Source: Thiomargarita sp.
Lineage (GTDB): Bacteria > Pseudomonadota > Gammaproteobacteria > Beggiatoales > Beggiatoaceae
Assembly (NCBI GenBank): GCA_020721005.1
Contig: DYNP01000002.1
Coordinates: 253,598 to 317,597, forward strand
DNA: 64,000 nt
Reading direction: 5' to 3'
Positions 51,970 through 61,231 of this stretch are shown in pieces. Each line of letters opens with the position of its first letter. The stretch's first letter is position 1. Position numbers and translations under genes: made by a program. The notes under the pieces are model-generated. The model had not been told where the DNA came from. It saw nothing but the letters and a program-made list of their open reading frames with translations, and searched no databases.

Positions 51970-52335
51970 TTATTTAAAATGGTCAATTTGGGCTAAGATT
52001 TGAACAGGCGTATAAGGTTTTTGGACCAGCCCTTTACCTCCTTGCATTTCGGCCCACATACGGTCAGCCTTTTGGCCTTTGCTGGTTACAAAAATGATGG
52101 GAATATTTTTGGTGGCATCGTTATGGGTGATTTCTCGACAGGCTTGGTAGCCATCCATTTTTTGCATAACCACGTCCATAAAGATGAGGTCTGGTTTTTC
52201 GGAATAGGCTTTTTCGATGGCATCTTGACCCGAATCGGCGGTAATGACTGTGTAACCGGCATCCGATATGATACCTTGGATGTTCATGCGGTCCACTACT
52301 GAGTCGTCAACAACTAGGATTTTACTGATAGGCAT
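51970..52335 (-). CDS. pilH: twitching-motility response regulator PilH-like
   Basis: A single receiver domain of 121 aa: acidic pair in ILVVDDSVVD, phospho-acceptor Asp in LIFMDVVM, the Thr/Ser switch in IIFVTSKGQ and the Lys in VQKPYTP. The segment 'ADRMWAEMQGGKGLVQKP' parallels the 'D.VWGKRQGA..YLTKP' region characteristic of PilH. It has no output domain. In Pseudomonas-type Chp systems PilH tunes type IV pilus motors and cAMP signalling. It lies 37 bp after the PilG-like gene and is co-directional with it. The pilI/pilJ/chpA genes are not next to it. Confidence 0.8.
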   Translation of the reverse strand: MPISKILVVDDSVVDRMNIQGIISDAGYTVITADSGQDAIEKAYSEKPDLIFMDVVMQKMDGYQACREITHNDATKNIPIIFVTSKGQKADRMWAEMQGGKGLVQKPYTPVQILAQIDHFK

Positions 52336-52372
52336 GGGTGAAAACTCCTTCTCTTACATTGAAACACTCAAG

Positions 52373-53188
52373 TTAGGCTTGAGCAAGACTGGGTAAAATT
52401 TGTTTGATAACTTCTTTGAGTTTTTCTTGTTCCACCGGTTTGGTGAGATAAACAGTGGCGCCGGCCATAGTTCCCCTGAGTTTGTCAAAAGATTTGCCTT
52501 TGGCAGTGAGCATAACGACTGGGGTGCTTTTGGACAGCTTATGGGACTTGACTTCTTTACAGACTTTGTAGCCATCAATGCCGGGTAACATGACGTCAAG
52601 AAAAATGATGTCATAAACGTTTTTTTGAGTGAATTCCAAGGCTTCTTCACCGGTTTCTGCAAAGTCCATATCCATGCCAAATAGACCCAATTGAATTTCC
52701 ATGGATTTGCGGACCGGCAAACTGTCGTCAACCACCAGCGCTTTTATTCCGGAACGAGAAGTTTGTTGGGCACTTTGGGCAGCGCCTTGCAAAGCGGCTA
52801 CACTTTCTTCATTGAGTTCACCTTCTCCTCCCACAACTAACTCAGGTACGTATTTATGGGCTTCGATGGTGACCTTGTCTAAAATTTCCAATACCCTTTT
52901 AAGGGTAAGAGGCCGGCGCAAATATACCTCTTCTCCAGTTTCCGCTGGAGCTATTTTGACTACTTTTATAGTAGGAATTTGGCTGTGGTGCACACTGAAA
53001 CTTCGCCACTCATTGACTGCATTGTTGTCATCCGCATCGACCAGTATGATTTCAGCAGTAGCACGCTCTTGGGGTTGAACCATGACATATTGTCGTGGAC
53101 GGGAGGCCGCCAATTTAAAAATACTTCCTAAGGTGTTCTGCTCGTTGGAAGCGAGTCCAAACACGCCGACTTTAAAGACCTTATCCAT
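52373..53188 (-). CDS. pilG: PilG-like response regulator with N-terminal pseudo-receiver, 271 aa
   Basis: Residues about 147-265 are a complete receiver domain: ALVVDDSLPVRKSM, IIFLDVMLPGIDGYKV with the phospho-acceptor Asp, VVMLTAKG and YLTKPVEQ. Residues 1-110 follow the same strand order ('VFKVGVFGLASNEQNTLG', AEIILVDADDN, IPTIKVVKI, YLRRPLTLKRVLEIL) but lack the acidic pair and have Arg for the conserved Lys. This looks like a degenerate receiver. A Gln/Glu/Ala linker joins the two. PilG proper is about 130 aa, so the N-terminal half is an added module. It acts with the PilH-like protein in pilus control; the name is by position and similarity. Confidence 0.65.
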   Translation of the reverse strand: MDKVFKVGVFGLASNEQNTLGSIFKLAASRPRQYVMVQPQERATAEIILVDADDNNAVNEWRSFSVHHSQIPTIKVVKIAPAETGEEVYLRRPLTLKRVLEILDKVTIEAHKYVPELVVGGEGELNEESVAALQGAAQSAQQTSRSGIKALVVDDSLPVRKSMEIQLGLFGMDMDFAETGEEALEFTQKNVYDIIFLDVMLPGIDGYKVCKEVKSHKLSKSTPVVMLTAKGKSFDKLRGTMAGATVYLTKPVEQEKLKEVIKQILPSLAQA

Positions 53189-53319
53189 TTGCTTGTTTCC
53201 TATCTTTTGGTAGCCAATTAAGAGGTCGTTGGATTGGCTACGGATGCTTTAACTTTTTCCCGAAGTTAGGGGGAATTTTTTCAATCAGGGTTGGTTTTGA
53301 GCAACGCAAGTGTGAATGG

Positions 53320-54090
53320 TTATAGCATACAACAAGCCAGCTCAAAGTTCACATCTTGTTCAGTGGCTACCGCACGTTTCTCAACGGAAGGTTGTTCATA
53401 AAAGCGTACTGTAAAGCGTTGTTTACCTCCATTGATCTCAGGGTAACAGGAATGTTCCAATGGTAAAGAGACTTGGATTAATTGATGGGTGGTATTGGCC
53501 TCTAATTTGGATTGAAATAGCCCACGGGTGGCGATTTCTTGATAGGTAACGGCATTATTCCTGATCATGTACAAGTCTAAAATTAAAGCGTCTTGTAAAA
53601 CATCCAAAGGCGTTAACCATTCCGTAATTTCCTGATGGCGTTGTTTGGGATTTTTTTGGAGCCAATGATAATAGGCCGGGAGATCGGAACGTGAGGTACC
53701 TCCCAGAATACTTTGTCGTAAGCGTATTAAATTAAGTAAAGGATGAGGATTGAGATGAGTAGACAGAGGACCTGTAAAGTGTTGCAATTGGGTGATGCAC
53801 TGGTTGACCTGTTCGAACAACTGATTAAGGCGTTCTATATTCACTTCCGGCAGGGATTTCCAACGTTGTAGAGTTTGCAAATGCAACTCGAAATCTTTAA
53901 GTAATTCTGCTTTAAAATCAAATCGATCCGCAAAATCTATGATGGTAATCAGGTTATCAATCACTGCCCGACTGTCCCATTCAGAAGGACCTTTGAGACG
54001 ATAAGACATTTCTGAGAACAAGTGTTCTAAACGCAGCCAAGTCCTAATGCGTTCATTCAGTGGTTGTTCATAAGTGATTCTTTTTTTCAC
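53320..54090 (-). CDS. zapD: cell division protein ZapD
   Basis: The 256 residues start with ITYEQPLNERIRTWLRLEHL, the hallmark of ZapD (YacF), followed by the helical region and a C-terminal beta domain (CYPEINGGKQRFTVRFYEQP). ZapD crosslinks FtsZ filaments at the division site. It follows coaE leftward, the usual order coaE-zapD. The normal downstream partner yacG is not seen: the next gene is the PilG-like regulator. Confidence 0.93.
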   Translation of the reverse strand: MKKRITYEQPLNERIRTWLRLEHLFSEMSYRLKGPSEWDSRAVIDNLITIIDFADRFDFKAELLKDFELHLQTLQRWKSLPEVNIERLNQLFEQVNQCITQLQHFTGPLSTHLNPHPLLNLIRLRQSILGGTSRSDLPAYYHWLQKNPKQRHQEITEWLTPLDVLQDALILDLYMIRNNAVTYQEIATRGLFQSKLEANTTHQLIQVSLPLEHSCYPEINGGKQRFTVRFYEQPSVEKRAVATEQDVNFELACCML

Positions 54091-54219
54091 GTGATACCCT
54101 AATTTCTATGGAATGATCGGCAATTGACGGAATATGACTGTATGCGTGCCCATGTGCAGATCACTGATTTTGAGTATTTTTGGCCCAGGGGTGAGCTCAT
54201 TATAACCTGAATGATTGAA

Positions 54220-54870
54220 TCAAGGAAGAGTGGATAAGTGAAGGGTATCCTGCAGTTGTCGGTAAAAACGGTCCAAAGCAAGTACCTGGGGGACCAGGTG
54301 AGATGGGCCACGGTGGTTGTCGATGACCTCGTCAGCTAAGCTCAGACGAGTATCACGATCCAGTTGAGCGGCCAAGATTTGAGCTAACAATTCATCGGAC
54401 AATTGACTGCGCGATTTAAGACGTTGTATTTGTAAGGGCAAGGGACAGTCGACAACCAACACCCTTTCCACAGTATATTGTTGGTTCTTTTCCAACAACA
54501 GGGGAATACTGAGGATACAGTAAGGAAAATCGCACAACTTGGCGATATCTTGTTGCATACGTTGTAGAATGCGGGGATGTAAAATAGCCTCCAATCGTAA
54601 ACGTTGAGAGGAGTCTGAAAATACCATTTCACGCAATTTTGCTCTATGCAATTCCCCATCAGCCGTCAAAAATTCTTTGCCAAATTGGGCGATGATCTCG
54701 TCCAAAGCCGGTTGACCGGGATGCACCAGGGCATGGGCCAACTGATCAGCATCCAATACTGGAATTCCCAACTGGGCAAACAGTTCGGATACAGTGGATT
54801 TACCACTGGCAATACCTCCGGTCAAACCGACAGTTAACGGGAGATGGCGCATCTTTTGTTCTGCACTCAT
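54220..54870 (-). CDS. coaE: dephospho-CoA kinase
   Basis: The 216 residues carry the P-loop GLTGGIASGKST, 'DADQLAHALVHPG' (substrate and catalytic Asp region), HPRILQRM and 'IPLLLEKNQQYTVERVLVVD'. It phosphorylates the 3'-hydroxyl of dephospho-CoA, the last step of CoA synthesis. Start ATG 54868-54870; an internal ATG six codons later (MRHLPL) would also serve. The space to pilD is filled by a repeat cluster, which interrupts the usual tight pilD-coaE spacing. Confidence 0.95.
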   Translation of the reverse strand: MSAEQKMRHLPLTVGLTGGIASGKSTVSELFAQLGIPVLDADQLAHALVHPGQPALDEIIAQFGKEFLTADGELHRAKLREMVFSDSSQRLRLEAILHPRILQRMQQDIAKLCDFPYCILSIPLLLEKNQQYTVERVLVVDCPLPLQIQRLKSRSQLSDELLAQILAAQLDRDTRLSLADEVIDNHRGPSHLVPQVLALDRFYRQLQDTLHLSTLP

Positions 54871-54947
54871 ACTTTCAATATCCTGTCTTAGTTTGTCCTT
54901 GCAAAGGAGAAACAGGTATTTCTCACTTCTCCGGTAAACAGCAGGGG

Positions 54948-55260
54948 GAATAAACTAGACCTCCTGCAAAAGTATTGGAGTGGAGGCTTTAGCCGGTTAG
55001 CCGTAGGCAAAAATACTGGATTGGAGGCTTTAGCCGGTTAGCCGTAGGCATCCCCCCACACTCTTAAATTGCGAGGCGCCTACCGCCGGCCGGCTAAAGC
55101 CTCCACTCCTAGTATCTTAAGTGCCGGCTAAAGCCTCCACTCCTAGTATCTTAAGTACCGGCTAAAGCCTCCACTCCTAAGTATCTTAAGTGCCGACTAA
55201 AGCCTCCACTCCTAAGTATCTTAAGTGTCGGCTAAAGCCTCCACTCCTAAGCACTTTAGA
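54948..55260. repeat. MITE-like repeat cluster (copy C)
   Basis: The left end ctagacctcctgcaaaagta resembles the terminal sequence of copy B. Two forward units (ggagtggaggctttagccgg and a near copy) follow. After a spacer come five inverted units (ggctaaagcctccactcct) at an interval of about 34-36 bp, joined by agtatcttaagt. The cluster separates coaE from pilD and ends about 10 bp from the pilD stop. Confidence 0.85.
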
Positions 55261-55269
55261 GGGTCTACT

Positions 55270-56160
55270 TTAAAATGTTTGCAAAAGCGTGGTCCATAAT
55301 TCTGTTCCCCATAATAAACTGATCCAGCCTGCTATTGCCAAAAAAGGTCCAAAAGGTAGAGGTTGATTGCGGTCCCGACCTCGTATCACAATCAGAGTGA
55401 TGCCTAAAATTGCTCCGGTTAGGGAGGAAAGCAAAATGATCAAGGGCAGGGCAGTTGCGCCTAACCAGGCTCCCAAAGCGGCCAATAATTTGAAATCTCC
55501 ATAACCCATGCCTTCTTTACCGGTTATCAATTTAAATCCCCAATACACTGACCACAGAGTCAAGTAGCCTAATACCGCTCCCAATACGCTGTCTTCCAAA
55601 CTGCAATATAAATTCCCATAATTCAATAAAATGCCCAGCCATAGCAAGGGGAATGTCAAATGATCAGGCAACAGGTAACGGTCAAAATCAATGGCTGCAG
55701 CTGCCAATAGGATCCAAGTGAAGATTAAGGCGCCCAACAGTGGCCATCCCCAGCCCAATTGCCAGGCACAGACTGCAGACAATAAGGCAGTCATGAATTC
55801 TATCAAGGGATAGCGAAGGGAGATGGGTTGACGACAAGCCGTGCAGCGACCTCGTTGCCATAAGTAACTGAGTATGGGAATATTTTCCCAAGCTCTGATC
55901 AAATGCCCACAGTGAGGGCAACGGGAAGAAGGATGTATCAAATTGAATGGAGAAGGCAATTTATCCGGGGAAGAAATTGAGTTGGTCTCAGATAAATTCC
56001 AATATTCTTGACACTGCTGTCGCCATTCTCGTTCCAACATGATGGGCAGCCGGAAAACAACCACGTTTAGGAAGCTGCCTATGATTAAGCCCAGTAGAAA
56101 CACGGTCCCAATCAGGGCACTGGGCTCTGTGGCCAAGTGCCAAAATAGATGATCTAACAA
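55270..56160 (-). CDS. pilD: prepilin leader peptidase/N-methyltransferase
   Basis: This 296-residue polytopic membrane aspartyl protease cuts type IV prepilins and N-methylates the new terminus. Visible features: 'GLIIGSFLNVVVFRLP' at the N-terminus, the zinc tetracysteine CPHC...CTAC (about residues 83-109), the first catalytic Asp in AAAIDFDRYLLPD and the second in GMGYGDFKLLAALGAWLG (GxGD). About seven further hydrophobic helices are present. It is the third gene of the pilB-pilC-pilD run. Confidence 0.96.
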   Translation of the reverse strand: MLDHLFWHLATEPSALIGTVFLLGLIIGSFLNVVVFRLPIMLEREWRQQCQEYWNLSETNSISSPDKLPSPFNLIHPSSRCPHCGHLIRAWENIPILSYLWQRGRCTACRQPISLRYPLIEFMTALLSAVCAWQLGWGWPLLGALIFTWILLAAAAIDFDRYLLPDHLTFPLLWLGILLNYGNLYCSLEDSVLGAVLGYLTLWSVYWGFKLITGKEGMGYGDFKLLAALGAWLGATALPLIILLSSLTGAILGITLIVIRGRDRNQPLPFGPFLAIAGWISLLWGTELWTTLLQTF

Positions 56161-56260
56161 ATATCCCCCTTAAATTTGTTGTGCAATTACCTTGCTTAAC
56201 AGTTGAACCGAGTCCCTCGTGGGAATGACTGAGGGAACAAAGTATCCACTGATATACACA

Positions 56261-57490
56261 CTAAATATTTTCACCCATTTTGAAGATGGGCATATACATT
56301 GCCAAAACCAATCCACCAATGACCACGCCCAAAAAAGCCATAATCATCGGTTCCATCATGGAGCTGAGCGCGTCGACCAAGTTGTCCACTTCTTCCTCAT
56401 AATAATCCGCCACTTTATTCAACATTTTATCGATATTTCCCGACTCTTCCCCAATCTGGGTCATTTGCACCACCATATTGGGAAACACGCCACTGTTACG
56501 CATACTTTCTGCCAATGTAACGCCCGTCGAGACTTCCTGTTTGATTTTGATCGTTGCTTCATAAAAAACAATATTGCCGGTTGCTCCCGCCACGGAATCC
56601 ATGGCTTCCACCAGAGGAGTGCCTGCTGCAAACATAGTTGCCAAGGTGCGAGTGAAACGGGCAATTGCCGATTTTTTGAGCAATTCCCCAAACATGGGAA
56701 GTTTTAAAGACAGTCTTTCTAAAAAATTGCGGAATGCCAGTGATCGTGCCTTAGCTTGTTTAAACGCAGTTTTTAACGCGAATATGGTACCAAGTACCGG
56801 TGCCCAGTTAGCCACCATAAAATCAGAAAGCATCACGACAAATTTGGTCATGCCGGGTAAATCTCCACCCAAACCGCTGAACATATCTGCAAAGACTGGT
56901 ACCACGTAGATCAGCAGCACGGCACTGACTATGAGCGCCACGACCAAAATACTGATCGGATAACTCAATGCCTTCTTGATTTTCTTTTTCATACTTTCAC
57001 TTTTCTCCTTATAAGTCGCCAACTTATTCAAGAGAGATTCTAAAATTCCGGCTTGTTCCCCAGCCTCCACCAAGTTGCAAAATAGGGAATCGAAATATTG
57101 AGGATATTTCCGCATGGCATCAGCCATAGTTCCCCCGGCCTCAATGTCTGCCTTGATATCCATGACTAATTTTTGGAAACGAGGATTTTCATGGCCTTGG
57201 GCAACCAAATCAAATGACTGTAACAAAGGAACTCCAGATGTCATCATTGTGGCCATTTGCCGAGCAAATAAGGACACATCAGAAGTCTCAATAGGTTTAC
57301 CGCCACCTCCAAACAGGGATTTGGGCTTTTTCTTGACTTTGGTCGGTTTTATTCCCTGTTTACGTAAAACTGCCTTGACAGACACCTCATTGGTACCAGT
57401 CAACTCTCCCGATCTTTTTTCTCCCTTTTTATCGGTCCCTTCCCAAATGAACATCACCTCTTTTTTCTTAGCAGCATCAGCGGCGGCCAT
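56261..57490 (-). CDS. pilC: type IV pilus inner-membrane platform protein
   Basis: The 409 residues show two GspF/PilC domains. The first starts at VSLFARQMATMMTSGVPLLQ and the second at IARFTRTLATMFAAGTPLVE. Membrane helices lie near 180-200 (SILVVALIVSAVLLIYVVPV), 220-245 and at the C-terminus (MIMAFLGVVIGGLVLAMYMP). It couples the PilB motor to pilin assembly. The ATG has an AAGGAGA ribosome site, and the gap from pilB is 44 bp, so the two genes form an operon. Confidence 0.96.
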   Translation of the reverse strand: MAAADAAKKKEVMFIWEGTDKKGEKRSGELTGTNEVSVKAVLRKQGIKPTKVKKKPKSLFGGGGKPIETSDVSLFARQMATMMTSGVPLLQSFDLVAQGHENPRFQKLVMDIKADIEAGGTMADAMRKYPQYFDSLFCNLVEAGEQAGILESLLNKLATYKEKSESMKKKIKKALSYPISILVVALIVSAVLLIYVVPVFADMFSGLGGDLPGMTKFVVMLSDFMVANWAPVLGTIFALKTAFKQAKARSLAFRNFLERLSLKLPMFGELLKKSAIARFTRTLATMFAAGTPLVEAMDSVAGATGNIVFYEATIKIKQEVSTGVTLAESMRNSGVFPNMVVQMTQIGEESGNIDKMLNKVADYYEEEVDNLVDALSSMMEPMIMAFLGVVIGGLVLAMYMPIFKMGENI

Positions 57491-57534
57491 AATGATTCTC
57501 CTTCAACACAGCGAGATTTTCGCTCTAACCCAAC

Positions 57535-59253
57535 TTATTCTTTATTGGTAACCCGATTGACTTCTTCCAAGGAAGTCAACCCATCCTGAACTTTCTTCAA
57601 ACCAGACTTGCGCAAATCGGGAATGCCCTCTTTGGCTGCCTGATCAGCGATTCCTATGGCATTACTGCCAGTCATAATCAATCGTTTCATTTCCTCACTG
57701 ATGGGCATGACTTGGTAAATTCCAACTCGACCTTTATAACCGAGATTGGTACATCTTTCACAACCCTGAGGATTTCTAGCATACAACTTCAAAGCAGAAA
57801 TATCCTCCTCTTTAAAACCTTCGCTTAACAGGATATTTTTGGGAACTTCTTGTTCAATTTTACACGTGCATAACCGTCGACATAAACGTTGTGCCATAAT
57901 CAAATTAACGCAAGTGGCAATCGCAAATGGAGCAATTCCCATGTCCACCATACGAGTTAAAGTTTGCGGTGCATCATTCGTATGTAAAGTGGACATGACC
58001 ATATGACCGGTAGAAGCCGCTTTAATTGCAATGCCTCCGGTCTCCAAATCCCGAATCTCCCCCACCAAAATAATATCGGGATCTTGCCGCAAAAACGCTT
58101 TCAACGCCTTGGCGAACGTCATCCCAGTCTTTTCATCCACTTGCACCTGATTGACCCCGGGCAAATTAATTTCCACTGGATCTTCGGCAGTACTGATATT
58201 CACATGTTCCTGATTTAAAATATTAATTCCCGTGTACAAAGAAACAGTCTTCCCACTCCCAGTGGGTCCGGTGACCAACACCATGCCATATGGATTGGCG
58301 AGAGCTTCCAGATACAACTTCTTTTGATACTCTTCATAGCCCAACGCATCGATATTCAAGCTGGCGGCATCGGAGTTCAAAATCCGCATGACTATCTTTT
58401 CCCCGTATAAGGTGGGCATGGTACTGACTCGAAAGTCGATAGCCCCTCTGCCATACTTGATTTTAATGCGACCATCTTGAGGGACACGACGTTCTGATAC
58501 GTCCAATCGCGACATAACCTTTAAACGAGCCGCCAATTTGCGCGCCAAAGTTACCGGAGGATTTGCCACCATTCGCAGCATTCCATCGACTCGAAATCGC
58601 ACACGATAAAACTTTTCATAGGGTTCAAAATGCAGATCGGAAGCTCCCATCTTGATGGCATCATAAAGCATCTTATTGACAAACTTAACAATGGGAGCTT
58701 CATCTGCTTCCCCCCCCTTATCATCATCCTTCTTGTCAGCGTCATCATCGACCAAATCGACATCCGACAAATCATCATCTAAATCCTTCATGCTGGTATC
58801 AAACACTTCCAAGGCCCGTTCAATCACCTTGGCCAACTTATCTTCTTCGGCAATGATAGCCTCAGTATTCATCTTGGTTTGAAACTTAATGTCATCTAGG
58901 GCAGGAAGATTCACTGGATCGGATAAGGCGACAAAAAGACGTTTTCCCCGTTCGAAAATGGGCAACACTCCGTGTTTACGGATAATTTTCTCATCCACCT
59001 TCTTAATAATTTCTGCATTGAGCTCAACCCCTTCAATATCCACCAGTGGGAAGCCAAATTCCTCTGCTGCCGCTATTGCAATTTTCGAACTCTCCAACAA
59101 TTTTTGCTTGACAATGTAACTGACAAACGGAACTTTATCCTTTAATGCCTGATCAAAAGCTTGCTCAGCCTGTTCCGGAGTCAACAGGCCATCCATGACC
59201 AATTTACGAGCTAAGCCGGTTAAATTACTGATTTTTGCTTGCGGAACTGCCAT
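57535..59253 (-). CDS. pilB: type IV pilus assembly ATPase
   Basis: The hexameric GspE/PilB extension motor has an N-terminal MshE-type domain (about 1-150), Walker A TGPTGSGKT, an Asp box near STAEDPVE, Walker B ILVGEIRD, the His box HMVMSTLHTNDAP and a tetracysteine zinc site (CRRLCTC...CERC). A highly acidic linker (DDDLSDVDLVDDDADKKDDD) lies near residue 165-185. The ATG at 59251-59253 (MAVPQAKIS) is preferred to an in-frame GTG four codons upstream; neither has a strong ribosome site. First gene of pilB-pilC-pilD. Confidence 0.96.
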   Translation of the reverse strand: MAVPQAKISNLTGLARKLVMDGLLTPEQAEQAFDQALKDKVPFVSYIVKQKLLESSKIAIAAAEEFGFPLVDIEGVELNAEIIKKVDEKIIRKHGVLPIFERGKRLFVALSDPVNLPALDDIKFQTKMNTEAIIAEEDKLAKVIERALEVFDTSMKDLDDDLSDVDLVDDDADKKDDDKGGEADEAPIVKFVNKMLYDAIKMGASDLHFEPYEKFYRVRFRVDGMLRMVANPPVTLARKLAARLKVMSRLDVSERRVPQDGRIKIKYGRGAIDFRVSTMPTLYGEKIVMRILNSDAASLNIDALGYEEYQKKLYLEALANPYGMVLVTGPTGSGKTVSLYTGINILNQEHVNISTAEDPVEINLPGVNQVQVDEKTGMTFAKALKAFLRQDPDIILVGEIRDLETGGIAIKAASTGHMVMSTLHTNDAPQTLTRMVDMGIAPFAIATCVNLIMAQRLCRRLCTCKIEQEVPKNILLSEGFKEEDISALKLYARNPQGCERCTNLGYKGRVGIYQVMPISEEMKRLIMTGSNAIGIADQAAKEGIPDLRKSGLKKVQDGLTSLEEVNRVTNKE

Positions 59254-59451
59254 AATATAATTCACTAAATTTAAGGTAAAAAGGTTAAGGGACTTTATCG
59301 ATTGATTAACTATTTATTGCTGATTTAACTTAATTTAACCATAGCTCATTTTAACCCACTTATCCAATTGTTCACAACCCAAATCACATCAATAACCTCC
59401 CAATTTTTCCAATTTAAGGGAGTATTATAACTCTATTAACGGAATAAATAC

Positions 59452-59868
59452 TCATTTGCCTTCGGGTAAAGTGATCAGTCCCAATTGAATTACCCCAGCC
59501 TGTCGAATCACAGCCAATACCTGAGCTAATTCCTGATATTGAGTACTTTTATCTGCCTGCAAGTGAACAGGCGTTTGAGGAGTTTTTTTAACAAGCTCAC
59601 TCAACTGCAAAGCCAATTCACTCAGTTCGATAGGCTTATCCTCCAAAAATACCTTACCTTCTCCATCGATCACCACTACTGCGGGAGGCAACTGCGCACT
59701 TGGCAAGCGCTCAGTGGAAACCTCCGGGACTGCCACTTTTAAACTCTGCAAAGTGAGTAAAGGGGCTGTCACCATAAATAGAATCAACAAGACCAACATC
59801 ACATCCACCAAGGGAATGATACTAATTTCCGCCAATGGTTGATGACTTTCTACGTCCTCTAATTTCAT
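59452..59868 (-). CDS. exbD: ExbD/TolR-family energy-transduction protein
   Basis: The 138 residues contain one N-terminal membrane helix with the proton-pathway Asp (ISIIPLVDVMLVLLILFMVT) and a periplasmic domain ending in 'LADKSTQYQELAQVLAVIRQ'-like sequence (HLQADKSTQYQELAQVLAVI), typical of ExbD/TolR. It normally works with ExbB/TolQ and TonB/TolA, but neither is next to it: the upstream side is a repeat cluster and a broken gene. It may be an orphan or its partner gene may be elsewhere. Confidence 0.88.
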   Translation of the reverse strand: MKLEDVESHQPLAEISIIPLVDVMLVLLILFMVTAPLLTLQSLKVAVPEVSTERLPSAQLPPAVVVIDGEGKVFLEDKPIELSELALQLSELVKKTPQTPVHLQADKSTQYQELAQVLAVIRQAGVIQLGLITLPEGK

Positions 59869-59914
59869 ATTACTCTCCTGTTCAGTGCTTAAACACCGTT
59901 AAGCAGAACTAAAA

Positions 59915-60181
59915 TAGTAGATTTCTTGCAAAAGAAGGTATGTTGGAGTGGAAGTCCTTGGAGTGGAGGCTTTAGCCGGTCAACCATTAGAGTAGATGCT
60001 TTAGCCGGTTAGTGGTCGGCCCTTATAATTTGTGTATATGGAGGGATGCCTACGGCTAACCGGCTAAAGCCTCCACTCCAAAAGCCTCGACTCCGACCGT
60101 TAACCGGCTAAAGCCTCCACTCCAAAAGCCTCAACTCCAACCTATCTTCCAGAGCCTCCACTTTTGCAAGAAGTCTATTAT
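59915..60181. repeat. MITE-like repeat cluster (copy B) with terminal inverted repeats
   Basis: The left end tagtagatttcttgcaaaag (59915-59934) matches the reverse complement of the right end cttttgcaagaagtctatta (60161-60180) at 17 or 18 of 20 positions. Inside are forward units of ggagtggaggctttagccgg, a spacer with cggcccttataatttgtgta, and inverted units. The size is about 267 bp with no coding capacity, which fits a miniature inverted-repeat element. Confidence 0.75.
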
Positions 60182-60317
60182 CCCCACCACTCCATTTCAA
60201 CAGTGCCTGTTCATTGTACACCAATCCTTGAAAAACACTAAAAACTGCGTCATCACTTGCCTCCTCTAACACTCTTCAGCTATGATACTCCCTTCACTCA
60301 ACCATTAGGAATCCCTC

Positions 60318-60927
60318 ATGCAATCCCCTGTAAAATTCCCTTCTTTAGCAGCCCTGGCCAAAGCCGGCAGTCAAAAAGCCCAAGAAGATTATCTTAACTA
60401 CCATCGTTATGCCCACATTGCTGCCCTCCTATTGGCTGCCTCAATCCTCTTTATCAAACATCCGGAACTGCTGGTGGCATTATCAAGAAAAACACTATCA
60501 TCACCTGTCCAGGGAATTGACTCGGCGGGCTCTGTTACAAGATGCCTTTGGGCAATCCGGTGACCCCACAGAAATTTCACATTTATTGCAGGATATGCAC
60601 AGTCCTCAGTTTATTGCCCAAGCCACCCAATTGGACGAACTGTTTAAACAAGGCGGCGGATTTTTTACCAGTCAATTGCCATTGGGAATGCAACGCTGTT
60701 TGGACAACCTGCAAGAAAGTGCATTTTGGTCAGCCTATTTGTACCGTATAGCTGCGCTGCGAACCGCCTTAATAATCGTAGCTGGATTTTCAGTCGCCAT
60801 GATCTTAGGCTTTGCAATTGTGCCCATAGTGGCCCAAGGACACATTTCTGTCTTGCCTAAATTATTCAGTTTACTCTTTATTTTTTGGTTGGCTGACGAA
60901 TTAAATGTAGCTGTCACTTATCATTGA
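60318..60927 (+). pseudogene. membrane protein gene split by a frameshift
   Basis: The first frame from ATG 60318 reads MQSPVKFPSLAALAKAGSQK and a hydrophobic helix (IAALLLAASILFIKHPELL). Near 60470-60480 the sensible reading moves to another frame: WHYQEKHYHHLSRELTRRAL, then ISHLLQDMHSPQFIAQATQL, then two more helices (ALIIVAGFSVAMILGFAIV and 'KLFSLLFIFWLADEL') to a stop at 60927. The restored protein would be about 200 aa with three membrane segments; the family is not recognised. A one-base indel explains it. A sequencing error cannot be excluded. Confidence 0.55.
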
Positions 60928-61043
60928 TAATGATGTACCATGACGTCTATGACCCATCGTTAGAGGTAGGAATAGCAGCACGACAAGCATACAAACGTCT
61001 TCCTTCAATAGTTGAGAGGTACGTTGTCCCCTTTCTTTCAGGC

Positions 61044-61069
61044 AAAAAAACCCGCCTTTTTGGGGCGGG
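61044..61069 (-). terminator. leftward rho-independent terminator without an evident gene
   Basis: On the minus strand CCCGCC, a short A-rich loop and GGCGGG are followed by TTTTTTT, a strong intrinsic terminator for leftward transcription. No leftward protein gene ends here. Confidence 0.6.
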
Positions 61070-61184
61070 GGAGGCGAGGGGTTAATTCCCATAATAAGTT
61101 TCTACCTTTTATCGTTCATAGGGACATGCTCTTTTAACATAAAATAAAGCTCTTTCAGTAAGTATTTTTATACCTCCTGGAGTT

Positions 61185-61231
61185 TTTAAAATAAGGGCCT
61201 CGCCCTGACAGGGCGAGGCCCTTATTTTAAA
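61185..61231. repeat. 47-bp perfect palindrome
   Basis: A 23-bp arm (tttaaaataagggcctcgcc plus ctg) and its exact reverse complement are separated by one base. As RNA it would form a very long, stable hairpin. It lies in the 378-bp gap (60928-61305), which otherwise shows only the terminator at 61044. Confidence 0.9.

Noticed and set aside
60931-61086. 51-codon plus-strand frame (MMYHDVYDPSLEVGIAARQA...)
   Set aside because: It has no ribosome site, runs into the terminator hairpin and has no recognisable similarity; it could be a remnant but cannot be supported.
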